Under the pieces are notes generated by a model, which saw nothing but the letters and a program-made list of their open reading frames with translations, was not told where the DNA came from and searched no databases. 64,000 nucleotides of DNA, from NCBI GenBank assembly GCA_009735695.1, contig SRSL01000005.1, forward strand, positions 1-64,000, given 5' to 3'. Of the stretch, positions 45,514-54,115 are shown piece by piece. The translations under genes were made by a program, and so were the position numbers. Source of the DNA: Christiangramia bathymodioli. GTDB lineage: Bacteria > Bacteroidota > Bacteroidia > Flavobacteriales > Flavobacteriaceae. The stretch's first letter is position 1. Every line of letters starts with the position of its first letter.

Positions 45514-45622
45514 AATCTGATAATTTAGGTAAAATTAATTTTTATCGCAGCCTCTGAAAGATGTAAATATTTAAATTAACATTATTTTATAAAAATGGCC
45601 GTTTTAAGCGAAGCTAGTTCCT

Positions 45623-45630
45623 TATTTTTG
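45623..45630 (+). promoter_or_regulatory. Candidate -7 box for the TlpA-like gene
   Basis: TATTTTTG matches TAnnTTTG and lies 19 bases before the ATG at 45650. A TTG at -33 is not seen. Confidence 0.45.
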
Positions 45631-45649
45631 TGGAAAATCACTTTATAAA

Positions 45650-46771
45650 ATGAAAAAAACAGCAATTCTATTTACTCTACTAGGCCTGCTACTCATGGGC
45701 TGCGAAGAAGATAAAGGTTATTTATTAACCGGATCGGTAGAGGGCGTGGAAGACGGTAAAAACATCTATATAGCCCAACTCGACCCTAATAGCAATGCTC
45801 CCCGGGTGATAGATACTACCAGCATTCAGAATGGTCAATTCGAGATAGACCTGGAAGAGCAGGATGCGCCGGTTTTAAGCTTTTTAAGGCTGGAAGGGGC
45901 GAATGGCCAGGTGGTATTCATTTCTGAAAATCAAAAGATCCGTTTTGAAATAGACAAAGACACCCTTATGAATAGCCGGGTTGAAGGCGGAAAAGAGAAT
46001 AAGGCACTTCAGGAATATCTGGACCACATCAAGGAAATGAATAAAAAACTCGGGAGCATCCAGAAGCAAAGCAGGCAGGCTATGATGAACCAGGATCGTG
46101 AACAATTCAATACCTTGCGAGAAACTCAGGTAGAATTACAGGAAAATGACAAGGTGTTCAAAGAAAGTCTTCTCGAAAAGAACAAGGATTCTTATGTTTC
46201 GGTAATGATCCTTTCAGATATGCTAAATATGAGAAGTCATAATGCAGCTGAAGTTCGCGAGTATTATGCTGAGCTTTCAGACCGCATAAAAGAAACCACC
46301 CTTGGCAAAAAACTGGAGAAAGACCTGGAAAATCGAAGCACCTATGAAGTAGGCAGCAAGGCCCCGGAATTCTCTGGTCCTACACCTGAAGGAAAGGAAC
46401 TGGCTCTAAGCGAAAATCTTGGTAAGGTTACCGTTGTAGATTTCTGGGCTGCATGGTGCAAACCTTGCCGTGTAGAAAATCCGAATTTGGTAAAAACCTA
46501 TAATAAGTATAAAGATGAAGGCCTGAACATCATAAGTGTTTCTCTTGACAGGCCTGGACAAAAAGATCGTTGGGTACAGGCAATTAAAGATGATAACCTG
46601 GAAGACTGGGACCACGTTTCGAATCTACAGTTCTGGAATGAACCAATTGCAAAGAAATACGGTGTTAAAGCCATTCCTGCTACTTTCGTTCTGGATGAAG
46701 AGGGAACTATCGTTGCAAAAAACCTAAGAGGAGAAGCTCTTTCCGAGAAAATAGGAGAACTACTTCAGTAA
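45650..46771 (+). CDS. TlpA-like thioredoxin lipoprotein with DUF4369 N-domain
   Basis: A 373-residue lipoprotein (signal MKKTAILFTLLGLLLMGC, Cys18). About 25-115 is a DUF4369 beta-rich domain (LTGSVEGVEDGKNIYIAQL), about 120-225 a helical coiled region (KNKALQEYLDHIKEMNKKL), and about 235-373 a thioredoxin fold with VVDFWAAWCKPCRVENP: the CxxC redox centre is CKPC. The cis-proline segment is VKAIPATFVLDEEG. It probably reduces disulfides in the periplasm or on the outer membrane. Common in Bacteroidota. Its own terminator follows. Confidence 0.93.
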   Translation: MKKTAILFTLLGLLLMGCEEDKGYLLTGSVEGVEDGKNIYIAQLDPNSNAPRVIDTTSIQNGQFEIDLEEQDAPVLSFLRLEGANGQVVFISENQKIRFEIDKDTLMNSRVEGGKENKALQEYLDHIKEMNKKLGSIQKQSRQAMMNQDREQFNTLRETQVELQENDKVFKESLLEKNKDSYVSVMILSDMLNMRSHNAAEVREYYAELSDRIKETTLGKKLEKDLENRSTYEVGSKAPEFSGPTPEGKELALSENLGKVTVVDFWAAWCKPCRVENPNLVKTYNKYKDEGLNIISVSLDRPGQKDRWVQAIKDDNLEDWDHVSNLQFWNEPIAKKYGVKAIPATFVLDEEGTIVAKNLRGEALSEKIGELLQ

Positions 46772-46790
46772 AAACGTTCAATGTCAAAAT

Positions 46791-46820
46791 AAAAAAGCGC
46801 CTTGAAGGCGCTTTTTTTTT
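46791..46820. terminator. Bidirectional terminator
   Basis: GCGCC-TTGAA-GGCGC hairpin (46796-46810) flanked by six A on the left and at least nine T on the right, between the convergent TlpA-like and SIMPL genes. Confidence 0.92.
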
Positions 46821-46822
46821 AT

Positions 46823-47506
46823 CTACAGCAGTTCAAAACTTAGGTTCACTCGAATCTTCAATTCCATTTCACCGGGAGCAATACTTTGCTGTTCAGTCTT
46901 AGCCATACTCATATCGGCCATTTCTTCCATTCGATATAAAGGTTGTACATTATTATATTCCATTTCGGAAATAGCGATGGCTTTTCCAATTTTCTGATTC
47001 AGTGGTTCAGCAAGTTGTTTTGCTTTACTTTGAGCATCCAGAACGGCCAGCCTTCTGGCTTCTTTTTCATGGCTCTCTATTTTTGAAGATACAAATTGAA
47101 TTCCATCAATACGGTTAAGGCCATTCTCCAGTAAACCTTTCATGATCCTTTCATAATCATCAATGTTATTCAACTTTATGGATATAGATTGATTGGCTAT
47201 ATACGTGTAAGTCTTTTCATTATAATCATAACGCTTATTGAGATTGACATAGTTGGTTTGGAAATCCTTTTCGTCTATACCTTCAGACTTCAAGTATTGA
47301 ATGATCCGGTCTACCACCTCATCGTTTTCTTTTTTAACCGATGCTGCGGAAGCTCCCTCGTGCTCAATACGTGATTTGATAAGGACCTGATCTGGAACGA
47401 TCTTGATAATACCTTCCCCGCTAACACTAACTGAAGGCTTCTGTGAATCCTGTGCTATTGCTGAAACAGACAGCATCAAAGCCAGAAAAAGGATCATTTT
47501 TTTCAT
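46823..47506 (-). CDS. SIMPL-domain (DUF541) secreted protein
   Basis: A 227-residue exported protein: signal MKKMILFLALMLSVSAIAQ followed by a SIMPL domain. Typical segments: PSVSVSGEGIIKIVPDQVLI, IQYLKSEGIDEKDFQTNYVN, EKEARRLAVLDAQSKAKQLA. The family is a periplasmic or outer-membrane-associated protein of unclear biochemical function, linked to stress in some bacteria. Single gene, convergent to the TlpA-like gene, 47 bases from the rhomboid gene. Confidence 0.92.
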   Translation of the reverse strand: MKKMILFLALMLSVSAIAQDSQKPSVSVSGEGIIKIVPDQVLIKSRIEHEGASAASVKKENDEVVDRIIQYLKSEGIDEKDFQTNYVNLNKRYDYNEKTYTYIANQSISIKLNNIDDYERIMKGLLENGLNRIDGIQFVSSKIESHEKEARRLAVLDAQSKAKQLAEPLNQKIGKAIAISEMEYNNVQPLYRMEEMADMSMAKTEQQSIAPGEMELKIRVNLSFELL

Positions 47507-47553
47507 AATATGAAGTTTAGTTTTTATGGCGTATTCAATAAGAATACCAAATT

Positions 47554-48201
47554 TTACAGATATCCGGTTCGCTGAAGAAAAAACAAGATTACAATTGGTA
47601 CGGCCAGCAGAATGACCATAAGAAGATGAGATTCAAAAACCCAGGGCGCAAAGACCATAGTGAGCAAATAACCGCCTGTAGCGCCTCCAAAATGGGCGTC
47701 ATGACCAATATTGTCCCTGCGGCTTTTCATTCCGTAGATAGTATAAAGAAGATAGCCTATCCCAAAAACGTAGGCCGGAATTGGGATCACAAAAAATAAC
47801 CCAAGTGTCATATCGGGCTGAAGGAGAATGGCTGAATAAAGTATTCCCATAACCGCCCCACTGGCTCCTACTGCCGTATAATTATAATCGTCTTTATGGA
47901 AGAAATAAGAAAGCAAATTACCCAGTAATAAACTGCCCAGATAAATAATTAAAAATGCGACAGAACCCAGGCTGTAAATTACCACATTAGCGAAAAAATA
48001 CAAGGTTAACATATTCACGAAAAGATGCGCTGTATCTACATGCAGGAAACCTGAAGTGAAAATTTGATATTTCGCCCCCCTTTTAAGATCGGCAATATTG
48101 AATTTGTATTTATTAAAAAATGACTGATCACTGAAACCTTTAAAAGAAATCAACACATTCACCGCAATAATGATGAGTGTTACAAGGTTTAATTGTCCCA
48201 T
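47554..48201 (-). CDS. Rhomboid-family intramembrane serine protease
   Basis: A 215-residue six-helix membrane protein. The catalytic serine is in TAVGASGAVMGILYS (GxSx in TM4) and the catalytic histidine in HDAHFGGATGGYLL (TM6). TM1-loop segment FKFNIADLKRG is replaced by KYKFNIADL here, and HVDTAHLFVNMLTLYFF (TM2) has the conserved His/Asn pair. It cleaves transmembrane substrates within the inner membrane; the substrate is unknown. Divergent from the LpxL-like gene through a palindromic promoter region. Confidence 0.93.
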   Translation of the reverse strand: MGQLNLVTLIIIAVNVLISFKGFSDQSFFNKYKFNIADLKRGAKYQIFTSGFLHVDTAHLFVNMLTLYFFANVVIYSLGSVAFLIIYLGSLLLGNLLSYFFHKDDYNYTAVGASGAVMGILYSAILLQPDMTLGLFFVIPIPAYVFGIGYLLYTIYGMKSRRDNIGHDAHFGGATGGYLLTMVFAPWVFESHLLMVILLAVPIVILFFLQRTGYL

Positions 48202-48220
48202 ATAAGCATAAGTTTAGTTT

Positions 48221-48239
48221 CAAATATACCATATATTTG
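48221..48239. promoter_or_regulatory. Palindromic back-to-back promoters, rhomboid / LpxL-like
   Basis: The sequence CAAATATA-CCA-TATATTTG is a 19-bp inverted repeat. Its right arm (48232-48239) is a perfect TAnnTTTG box for the plus-strand acyltransferase gene (ATG 48254); its left arm, on the minus strand, is the same box for the rhomboid gene (ATG 48201). The start sites would be only about 30 bases apart on opposite strands. Confidence 0.6.
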
Positions 48240-48253
48240 CCGAAAGCGTTTTT

Positions 48254-49159
48254 ATGCAAGGATTAGTTTTCTGGATAGTTTACCCACTTCTCTGGCTTAT
48301 TTCCATTCTTCCCTTCAGGTTATTTTATGCATTTTCAGATCTCGTTTTTTTTCTTGTTTATCATGTATTTGGATACCGTAGAAAAACGGTTCAGCAAAAT
48401 TTAAATCTGGTATTTCCCGAAAAAGACGATAATGAGATTAAACGAATAGAAAAGGAATTCTACATACATATGTGTGATATGTTCCTGGAGATGATCAAAA
48501 GTATTTCAATTAGCGAAGAAGAGCTTCAGAAAAGATTCACATTTAAAAATGAGGATTACCTGCGTGAACTGGAAAGCAAAAATAAAAGTTTAATCATTAT
48601 GTGTGGCCATTATGCGAGCTATGAGTGGATGATCGCGATCCAGTTACTGGGATTAAAATTTCAGGCGTATGGAATTTATAAACGGATCAGGAATAAATAT
48701 TTCGATAACCTGGTAAAAAAGATTCGTGGTCGATTTGATGGAATATTGATCACTACCTATAAAGCCACCGAAACGGTTCAAAAAAATCAACAAGCAGGTG
48801 TATTGGGTCATTATGCCATGATCGCCGACCAATCGCCTAAACTAAATCGCGCCAAAGCCTGGATCGATTTTTTAGGGATTACTGTTCCCGTTTTTGAAGG
48901 TTCAGAAAGATTGGCAAGAAAACTGGATATGAATGTCGCCTACCTACACGTAGAAAAAGTTGGACGGGGATATTATGAAACCTGGTTAAAACCCATTACC
49001 GAGCATGCCAGCCAGGAACCCGATCATTATATCACCAAAACATTTATAAGAATGCTTGAAGAGCAGATTCGCGAGAAGCCTGAATATTATTTATGGACTC
49101 ATAAACGGTGGAAACACCGCAATGAGCCCATTCCTAAACATGCTGAAATTATAACTTAA
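48254..49159 (+). CDS. Lipid A biosynthesis acyltransferase (LpxL/HtrB family)
   Basis: A 301-residue inner-membrane-anchored acyltransferase with an N-terminal helix (about 3-27). The H-x4-D/E catalytic motif is GHYASYEWM. Other family segments: FGYRRKTVQQNLNLVFPEK and ADQSPKLNRAKAWIDFLG, PEYYLWTHKRWKHR. It adds a secondary acyl chain to lipid A. A close gap to its promoter box gives a leader of only a few bases. The stop codon shares a TTAA with the stop of glmM on the other strand. Confidence 0.93.
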   Translation: MQGLVFWIVYPLLWLISILPFRLFYAFSDLVFFLVYHVFGYRRKTVQQNLNLVFPEKDDNEIKRIEKEFYIHMCDMFLEMIKSISISEEELQKRFTFKNEDYLRELESKNKSLIIMCGHYASYEWMIAIQLLGLKFQAYGIYKRIRNKYFDNLVKKIRGRFDGILITTYKATETVQKNQQAGVLGHYAMIADQSPKLNRAKAWIDFLGITVPVFEGSERLARKLDMNVAYLHVEKVGRGYYETWLKPITEHASQEPDHYITKTFIRMLEEQIREKPEYYLWTHKRWKHRNEPIPKHAEIIT

Positions 49160-50541
49160 GCAATGATCTCTTTGATCTCTTCGATCATCTTCTGAGCCAG
49201 CTCATCGGCTTCCTTCTGAGATTTTGCTTCCGTATAAATCCTGATAATAGGTTCGGTATTCGATTTTCTCAAATGCACCCAGTTTTCAGGAAAGTCTATT
49301 TTCACCCCATCAACTGTAGAAATCTCTTCCTGTGAATGCCTTTTTTCAACCGATTTCAGAATTCCATCCACATCCAAACCAGGGGTTAATTCAATCTTAT
49401 TTTTACTCATAAAATAAGAAGGGTACTCCTTCCGAAGCTGGGATACTTTTTTGCCATTTTCGGCAAGGTAAGTCAGGAACAAGGCAGTGCCAACCAGAGA
49501 ATCTCTTCCGTAGTGAGCTTCCGGATATATAATCCCTCCATTACCTTCACCGCCAATAATGGCGTTCTTTTCCTTCATTAACTTAACCACATTCACTTCT
49601 CCAACAGCGCTCGCCGAGTAATTTCCATTATGCTTCTCGGTAATATCTCTTAAAGCTCGAGATGAGGAAAGGTTACTCACCGTATTACCAGGAGTTTTAG
49701 ATAATACAAAATCGGCACATGCAACTAATGTATATTCTTCGCCAAACATTTCGCCATACTCATCGATAAATGCCAGCCGGTCTACATCTGGATCTACAAC
49801 AATGCCGAAATCGGCTTTCTCCTTCTTCACCAGTTCGCAAATATCCTGAAGATGTTCTTTTAAAGGTTCAGGGTTATGGGGGAAATGACCATTCGGCTCA
49901 CAATACAATTCAATTACCTCAACTCCCATTTTCTTGAGTAAAGCCGGAATTGCAATTCCACCGGTAGAATTAACGCCGTCAACTGCCACTTTCAAACCGG
50001 CTTTAGCAACTTTTCCTGCATCTACCAGTTTCAGGTTTAACACCTCTTGAATGTGTTTTTCTATATAATCTTCAATAACTTCCACTTTTCCCAGGTCATC
50101 AACTTCAGCAAAATGGAAGTCTTCCCGCTCGGCAAGCTCTAATATTTTTGAACCTGCCTCACCATCCAAAAACTCTCCTTTATTATTAAGTAATTTAAGA
50201 GCATTCCATTGTTTAGGATTATGACTGGCCGTAAGAATAATTCCACCATCGGCTTTTTCGAGGGGAACTGCCACCTCTACGGTAGGTGTAGTAGAAAGTC
50301 CCAGATCAATCACATCTATTCCAAGACCGGTTAGGGTATTCATTGTAAGTTCCTGGATCATTTTACCGGATATCCTTGCGTCTCGGCCCACCATTACCTT
50401 TATTTTGTCCTTACCGGTTTCATTTTTTAACCAGGAGCCATAGGCCGCGGCAAATTTTACCGTATCCAAAGGGGTTAAATTATCACCAGTTTTCCCACCA
50501 ATGGTTCCCCTGATCCCCGAAATAGATTTAATTAAAGTCAT
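49156..50541 (-). CDS. glmM: Phosphoglucosamine mutase
   Basis: A 461-residue alpha-D-phosphohexomutase interconverting glucosamine-6-P and glucosamine-1-P for UDP-GlcNAc synthesis. Seen: ISGIRGTIGG (start), VGRDARISG, the active serine loop LTASHNPKQWN (Ser about 102), the metal loop DPDVDRLAF, GGEGNGGII (sugar binding) and RKSNTEPIIRIYTEA (phosphate binding). Assignment as GlmM rather than PMM/PGM follows from the sugar loop and from similarity to Bacteroidota GlmM; a PMM/PGM role is the alternative. Candidate promoter at 50598-50629. Confidence 0.9.
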   Translation of the reverse strand: MTLIKSISGIRGTIGGKTGDNLTPLDTVKFAAAYGSWLKNETGKDKIKVMVGRDARISGKMIQELTMNTLTGLGIDVIDLGLSTTPTVEVAVPLEKADGGIILTASHNPKQWNALKLLNNKGEFLDGEAGSKILELAEREDFHFAEVDDLGKVEVIEDYIEKHIQEVLNLKLVDAGKVAKAGLKVAVDGVNSTGGIAIPALLKKMGVEVIELYCEPNGHFPHNPEPLKEHLQDICELVKKEKADFGIVVDPDVDRLAFIDEYGEMFGEEYTLVACADFVLSKTPGNTVSNLSSSRALRDITEKHNGNYSASAVGEVNVVKLMKEKNAIIGGEGNGGIIYPEAHYGRDSLVGTALFLTYLAENGKKVSQLRKEYPSYFMSKNKIELTPGLDVDGILKSVEKRHSQEEISTVDGVKIDFPENWVHLRKSNTEPIIRIYTEAKSQKEADELAQKMIEEIKEIIA

Positions 50542-50597
50542 ATTCTGAATTTAGTTTGATTGAAATTAGATATTAGTATAGGGAGTAATATTTCTGG

Positions 50598-50629
50598 CAA
50601 ATATAAGTCGATGCTCCGCTCTCTCCCAA
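50598..50629 (-). promoter_or_regulatory. Promoter for glmM
   Basis: Minus strand: TTG (50629-50627), 21 bases, TATATTTG (50605-50598), then a leader of about 50 bases to the ATG at 50541. Fits the Bacteroidota promoter pattern with spacing two bases long. Confidence 0.5.
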
Positions 50630-50680
50630 TCCTTAACACAAATTAACCCGCTTGTGGCATTAATTCAATATCTTCACCAC

Positions 50681-51271
50681 ATGAATTTCCTGGCGCATAT
50701 TTATCTTTCTGGAGAAGATGATGACATCAAAATCGGCAATTTCATGGCCGACTCCATCAAGGGTAAAAAATACCTGGACTATCCGCGGGGAATTCAAAAT
50801 GGGATCATTCTTCATCGTGCTATCGATTATTATACTGATACACATCCCGTTTTTCAACAGTCAACCAGCAGGCTTTTTGAGCGATATAGCCATTATAATG
50901 GAATTATTGCCGATATCTTCTATGATCATTTCCTGGCTTCAAACTGGAGTGATTATTCTAAAACACCCCTGGAAGCCTATACGCTGGATTTTTACAATCT
51001 GTTACGACAGAATTATGCAATTCTTCCACCAAAGGTGAAGAATTTTATGCCTTATATGATAGAAGACAACTGGCTTTTAAGTTATGCAGAAGTAAAAGGT
51101 ATCCAACAGGTTCTCGTTGGAATGAACAATCGAACAGAAAGAAAATCAGGCATGCATAATGCCGTTGAAGAACTAGAGGAATACTATGAGGAATTTGAAA
51201 TGGAATTCAGGGAATTCTTTAAGGAGGCCATTATTTTCAGCAAGAAAAAGATACGCGAATTAAATCAATAA
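50681..51271 (+). CDS. Acyl carrier protein phosphodiesterase-like (AcpH family, DUF479)
   Basis: A 196-residue protein. I start it at ATG 50681, giving MNFLAHIYLSGEDDDIKIGN; the frame is open to 50654 but the family begins at MNFLAH. Conserved segments: GNFMADSIKG, HRAIDYYTDTHP and FYDHFLASNW, with the His/Asp residues that AcpH uses as metal ligands in an HD-like fold. AcpH removes 4'-phosphopantetheine from ACP; many homologues outside enterobacteria are untested. Terminator directly behind. Confidence 0.87.
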   Translation: MNFLAHIYLSGEDDDIKIGNFMADSIKGKKYLDYPRGIQNGIILHRAIDYYTDTHPVFQQSTSRLFERYSHYNGIIADIFYDHFLASNWSDYSKTPLEAYTLDFYNLLRQNYAILPPKVKNFMPYMIEDNWLLSYAEVKGIQQVLVGMNNRTERKSGMHNAVEELEEYYEEFEMEFREFFKEAIIFSKKKIRELNQ

Positions 51272-51300
51272 AAAAGGCCGGTTTAAAACCGACCTTTTTT
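51270..51300. terminator. Bidirectional terminator
   Basis: AAAAAGGCCGGTTT / AAACCGACCTTTTT hairpin with one G-U pair, between the AcpH-like gene (plus) and the first astacin gene (minus). Confidence 0.88.
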
Positions 51301-51307
51301 CAGAAAA

Positions 51308-52396
51308 TTATTTGACCATTCTCCAACGGCCGTCAATCAATTCAACTTCTTTCCAGTTTTTGCCTTTTTCGATCCACCATTTGTCGTCTTTGCGCAAAAC
51401 CATAACACCTTCTATCACGTAATATTCGCCATTGATATACTTGGTTTCAGGTTCCGGATTCGTAGGTTCCGGTTCAGTAGGTTCTGGTTCGGTAGGCGTT
51501 GGCTCCACCACTTCTCCTGGATAGATCACATTGATCCCTTCAATGTCCCCAGAAGAAAGTCCGCTTCTTTGAGCTCCGTATAACGAACCATCCAAACGGG
51601 TAATAGTTGGCTCACCATTAGCAGAAAATGAGTAAGGACTGTACATCATAATGGACCCGAGATCAAGACCAGCTGTATACTCTTGTCCGTCATATCCAGC
51701 TTCCTCATACGTATAGAAGTTATATTCTCTTCCGGAAATTATGTTTTCAAAATGGACCTTTATGGTCTTATCTCTGTCAGCACGGCTTTGTTCATGCCAC
51801 AGACCAACGGCGTGGCCAATTTCATGGATGGTATTACCAGTAGAGCAAGCATCAGCAAGAGTGATATTCTGTCTACCTCCTATCATTCCAACGTAGGAGG
51901 AACAGCCAGAACCAGGAGTAAAATAAACATAATTTGATTCTCCTGATCGTTTAACAAAACGTACAGCTGTATTTGCTTCCCAATGTGCTATGGCATCAGT
52001 TACTCTTGCCTGGTTCGGTAAAGCCGGGTCGATATCATAAATCACGGTATTTTCTGGCCAGTGATATTTGGTTCGTCCCACACTTTTATTTAGATTCTGA
52101 ACTTTCTCGTCTGAATTAAGAACTAATTTGACGGGAGATGTTGTGGTTTGATCCTCCGGAAGAAGAATATCGCCCTGATAAATATATTTTCCATTTAGTT
52201 CTTCCACCGGAAACTTCTTTCCTGCAAAATATACATCACTGATTTTCCCATTCTCACCAGGAAAGGCAATTTCAGTAATTTCATCTTTGAACTCAGAACC
52301 GTTCTCTGTTGGGAGTGTTTGATCGGTTACCGCATCTTCACTACAGGCAATACTAGCCAGAAGGGGAAAAACTAATAAATATTTAAAATTTTTCAT
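51308..52396 (-). CDS. Astacin-family (M12A) zinc metalloprotease lipoprotein, copy 1
   Basis: A 362-residue secreted lipoprotein (signal with lipobox IACSED, Cys18). A propeptide-like region (about 25-105) is followed by the astacin domain (about 107-300): zinc site TIHEIGHAVGLWHEQSRADR (HExxHxxGxxH) and Met-turn SIMMYSPYSFS. A Pro/Glu/Thr-rich linker (PTEPEPTEPEP, about 302-318) leads to a small C-terminal module YINGEYYVIEGVMVL...ELIDGRWRM. It is probably a surface or outer-membrane protease on extracellular peptides. It is a paralogue of the next gene, with which it shares leader sequence AAAACCTACTTATGAAAA. Confidence 0.95.
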   Translation of the reverse strand: MKNFKYLLVFPLLASIACSEDAVTDQTLPTENGSEFKDEITEIAFPGENGKISDVYFAGKKFPVEELNGKYIYQGDILLPEDQTTTSPVKLVLNSDEKVQNLNKSVGRTKYHWPENTVIYDIDPALPNQARVTDAIAHWEANTAVRFVKRSGESNYVYFTPGSGCSSYVGMIGGRQNITLADACSTGNTIHEIGHAVGLWHEQSRADRDKTIKVHFENIISGREYNFYTYEEAGYDGQEYTAGLDLGSIMMYSPYSFSANGEPTITRLDGSLYGAQRSGLSSGDIEGINVIYPGEVVEPTPTEPEPTEPEPTNPEPETKYINGEYYVIEGVMVLRKDDKWWIEKGKNWKEVELIDGRWRMVK

Positions 52397-52570
52397 AAGT
52401 AGGTTTTTAGAAGACCAGGATTGGGATTTCCTGGCAAATTAATACATAATTTTGTCGGTAATTTTTACCTTTCGTCTATTTCAATAAGAATGGGAAAAGG
52501 TGTTTGTTAAAATTTTAACTGTGTAAAGATTCCCCAACCCTGGGGTTTTTAACATTTTATTTACACACAA

Positions 52571-52603
52571 AAAACCCTTCTTATTCTTTTTAAGAAGGGT
52601 TTT
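52571..52603 (-). terminator. Terminator after astacin copy 2
   Basis: A perfect 13-bp stem (AAAACCCTTCTTA against TAAGAAGGGTTTT, 52571-52583 and 52591-52603) with 7-base loop and a T-run on the minus-strand exit side, 18 bases past the stop at 52621. The two astacin genes are therefore separate transcription units. Confidence 0.92.
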
Positions 52604-52620
52604 AAAATTTAACTTAATAA

Positions 52621-53661
52621 TTAAGCATAACGCCAATATCCATCAATAAGCTCTACTTGTCTCCACCCTAATGTGGGTGAATTATAATACCAGAGATCCC
52701 AAGACCTTAATACAGTTAGACCTGCAATGGTATAATACTCTCCATTGATATAGTTCGATCCAGATTCTCCTCCACCAGAAGGATACATTGAGTTAACACC
52801 GGTAACATCTCCATTAGAAAGAGCAGATCTCTGAGCACCATAAAGTGAACCATCCTTTTTAGTAATTGTTGGTTCTCCATTAGCAGAGAATGAATAAGGA
52901 CTATATAACATTATAGAACCAAAATCAAGATTTGAAGTAAACTCTTTACCGTCATAACCAGCACTTGCGTAGGTTTCGAAGTTGTACTCTCTTCCGCTCT
53001 GAATATTATTCCAGTGTATCGTAATATGATTATCTCTGTCTACACGACTTTGTTCGTGCCATAATCCAACTGCGTGACCAATTTCATGTATGGTATTACC
53101 TGTGGAACATCCACTTGCAAGAACAATATTCTGCTTCCCACCGATCATTCCAACATAAGAGGAACATCCAGATCCTGGGGTAAAGTAGATGTAATTAGAC
53201 TGTCCTGAACGCTTAACGAATTTCAGATTTGTATTCGCTTCCCAGTGATTGATGGCATCTGTCACACGGGCCTTATCCGGAAGACTCCCATCGATTTCAT
53301 AGTAAACCGTATTATCTGTCCAATAGGAAGAGGTACGTCCAACACTTTTGTTCTCTGGCACTTCCTCTCCTTTTTCATAAACAAGTTTTACCGGGCTTTT
53401 GCTAGCCTTATCCTTTGGGATCATAATATCTCCCTGGTAGATCATTCTACCATTAACATTCTCAACCGGCATTTTCATCCCAGTATAGTAAATGTCAGTA
53501 ACTTTTCCGGTTTCACCAGGAAACGCAATTTCTGTGATATCATCTTTGAATTCTACGGTTTGGGTTTCCGTTTCTTCAATAGTTTCTTCAGAAACTGTGT
53601 CTTCACTACACGCCATAATTCCAAGAAGTGGCAACATGTAGATAAAATTCCTTTTTTTCAT
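52621..53661 (-). CDS. Astacin-family (M12A) zinc metalloprotease lipoprotein, copy 2
   Basis: A 346-residue lipoprotein. I start at ATG 53661, giving the signal MKKRNFIYMLPLLGIMACSE; an upstream in-frame ATG at 53703 would put 14 hydrophilic residues in front. The domain order is as in copy 1: propeptide-like part, astacin domain with HEIGHAVGLWHEQSRVDRD and Met-turn SIMLYSPYSFS, and the C-terminal YINGEYYTIAGLTVL...ELIDGYWRYA module. The Pro/Glu linker is replaced by a short Ser/Gly segment (YPSGGGESG). Copies are highly similar throughout the catalytic domain. Confidence 0.95.
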   Translation of the reverse strand: MKKRNFIYMLPLLGIMACSEDTVSEETIEETETQTVEFKDDITEIAFPGETGKVTDIYYTGMKMPVENVNGRMIYQGDIMIPKDKASKSPVKLVYEKGEEVPENKSVGRTSSYWTDNTVYYEIDGSLPDKARVTDAINHWEANTNLKFVKRSGQSNYIYFTPGSGCSSYVGMIGGKQNIVLASGCSTGNTIHEIGHAVGLWHEQSRVDRDNHITIHWNNIQSGREYNFETYASAGYDGKEFTSNLDFGSIMLYSPYSFSANGEPTITKKDGSLYGAQRSALSNGDVTGVNSMYPSGGGESGSNYINGEYYTIAGLTVLRSWDLWYYNSPTLGWRQVELIDGYWRYA

Positions 53662-53990
53662 AAGTAGGTTTTTTGTTTTAAATTTCAAATTTGTCATTTT
53701 CATTTTCCGGTCAGGGAATTACAAAGTCCGTTCCAAAAATTTTAACCTAATTCTAACTTAATTTTTTAACAATCAAATTCTTACAATTAAGTCGAGTCTA
53801 TTTAAAAATTGTGATTGGGTAACCAATTTTTATAATAAACTCCATTTTCAGTAAATTCCTTAAGCCTGCCCATTTTACAATACTTTTCAAAGCATGACCA
53901 TAGAATTCGAACTCAAAATTTCACTGACCGACTACACCTAACATATAAATTTTTAATAAACATTTAAGAAAAATTCAAGATTTAAGCATA
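53662..53990. other. Intergenic region upstream of astacin copy 2
   Basis: About 330 AT-rich bases. I see no gene and no perfect TAnnTTTG box for astacin copy 2 on the minus strand. It ends at the terminator of the lipoprotein cluster. Confidence 0.6.
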
Positions 53991-54023
53991 AAAAAGGCTG
54001 TCCGGAAAAGATTCCGGACAGCC
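53991..54023 (-). terminator. Terminator of the four-lipoprotein cluster
   Basis: A perfect 12-bp stem (GGCTGTCCGGAA against TTCCGGACAGCC, 53996-54007 and 54012-54023), 4-base loop and a T5 exit on the minus strand, about 93 bases beyond the stop of the last lipoprotein gene. Confidence 0.92.
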
Positions 54024-54115
54024 CATACAACTATCTCATTAGAGGTAGTGTATATTAACCCGCAAAATTAGTCACCCCCCGGTCAAATAATTTCAGTCGG
54101 GTTAATATTTTAAAA

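Noticed and set aside
53245-53667. 140-residue open frame on the plus strand
   Set aside because: Antisense shadow of the second astacin gene, which has a perfect zinc-protease motif; no similarity to anything and no promoter of its own.
54054-54106. Inverted repeat ATTAACCC ... GGGTTAAT downstream of the lipoprotein cluster
   Set aside because: Arms of 8 bases separated by 37 bases without further structure; likely chance in AT-rich DNA.
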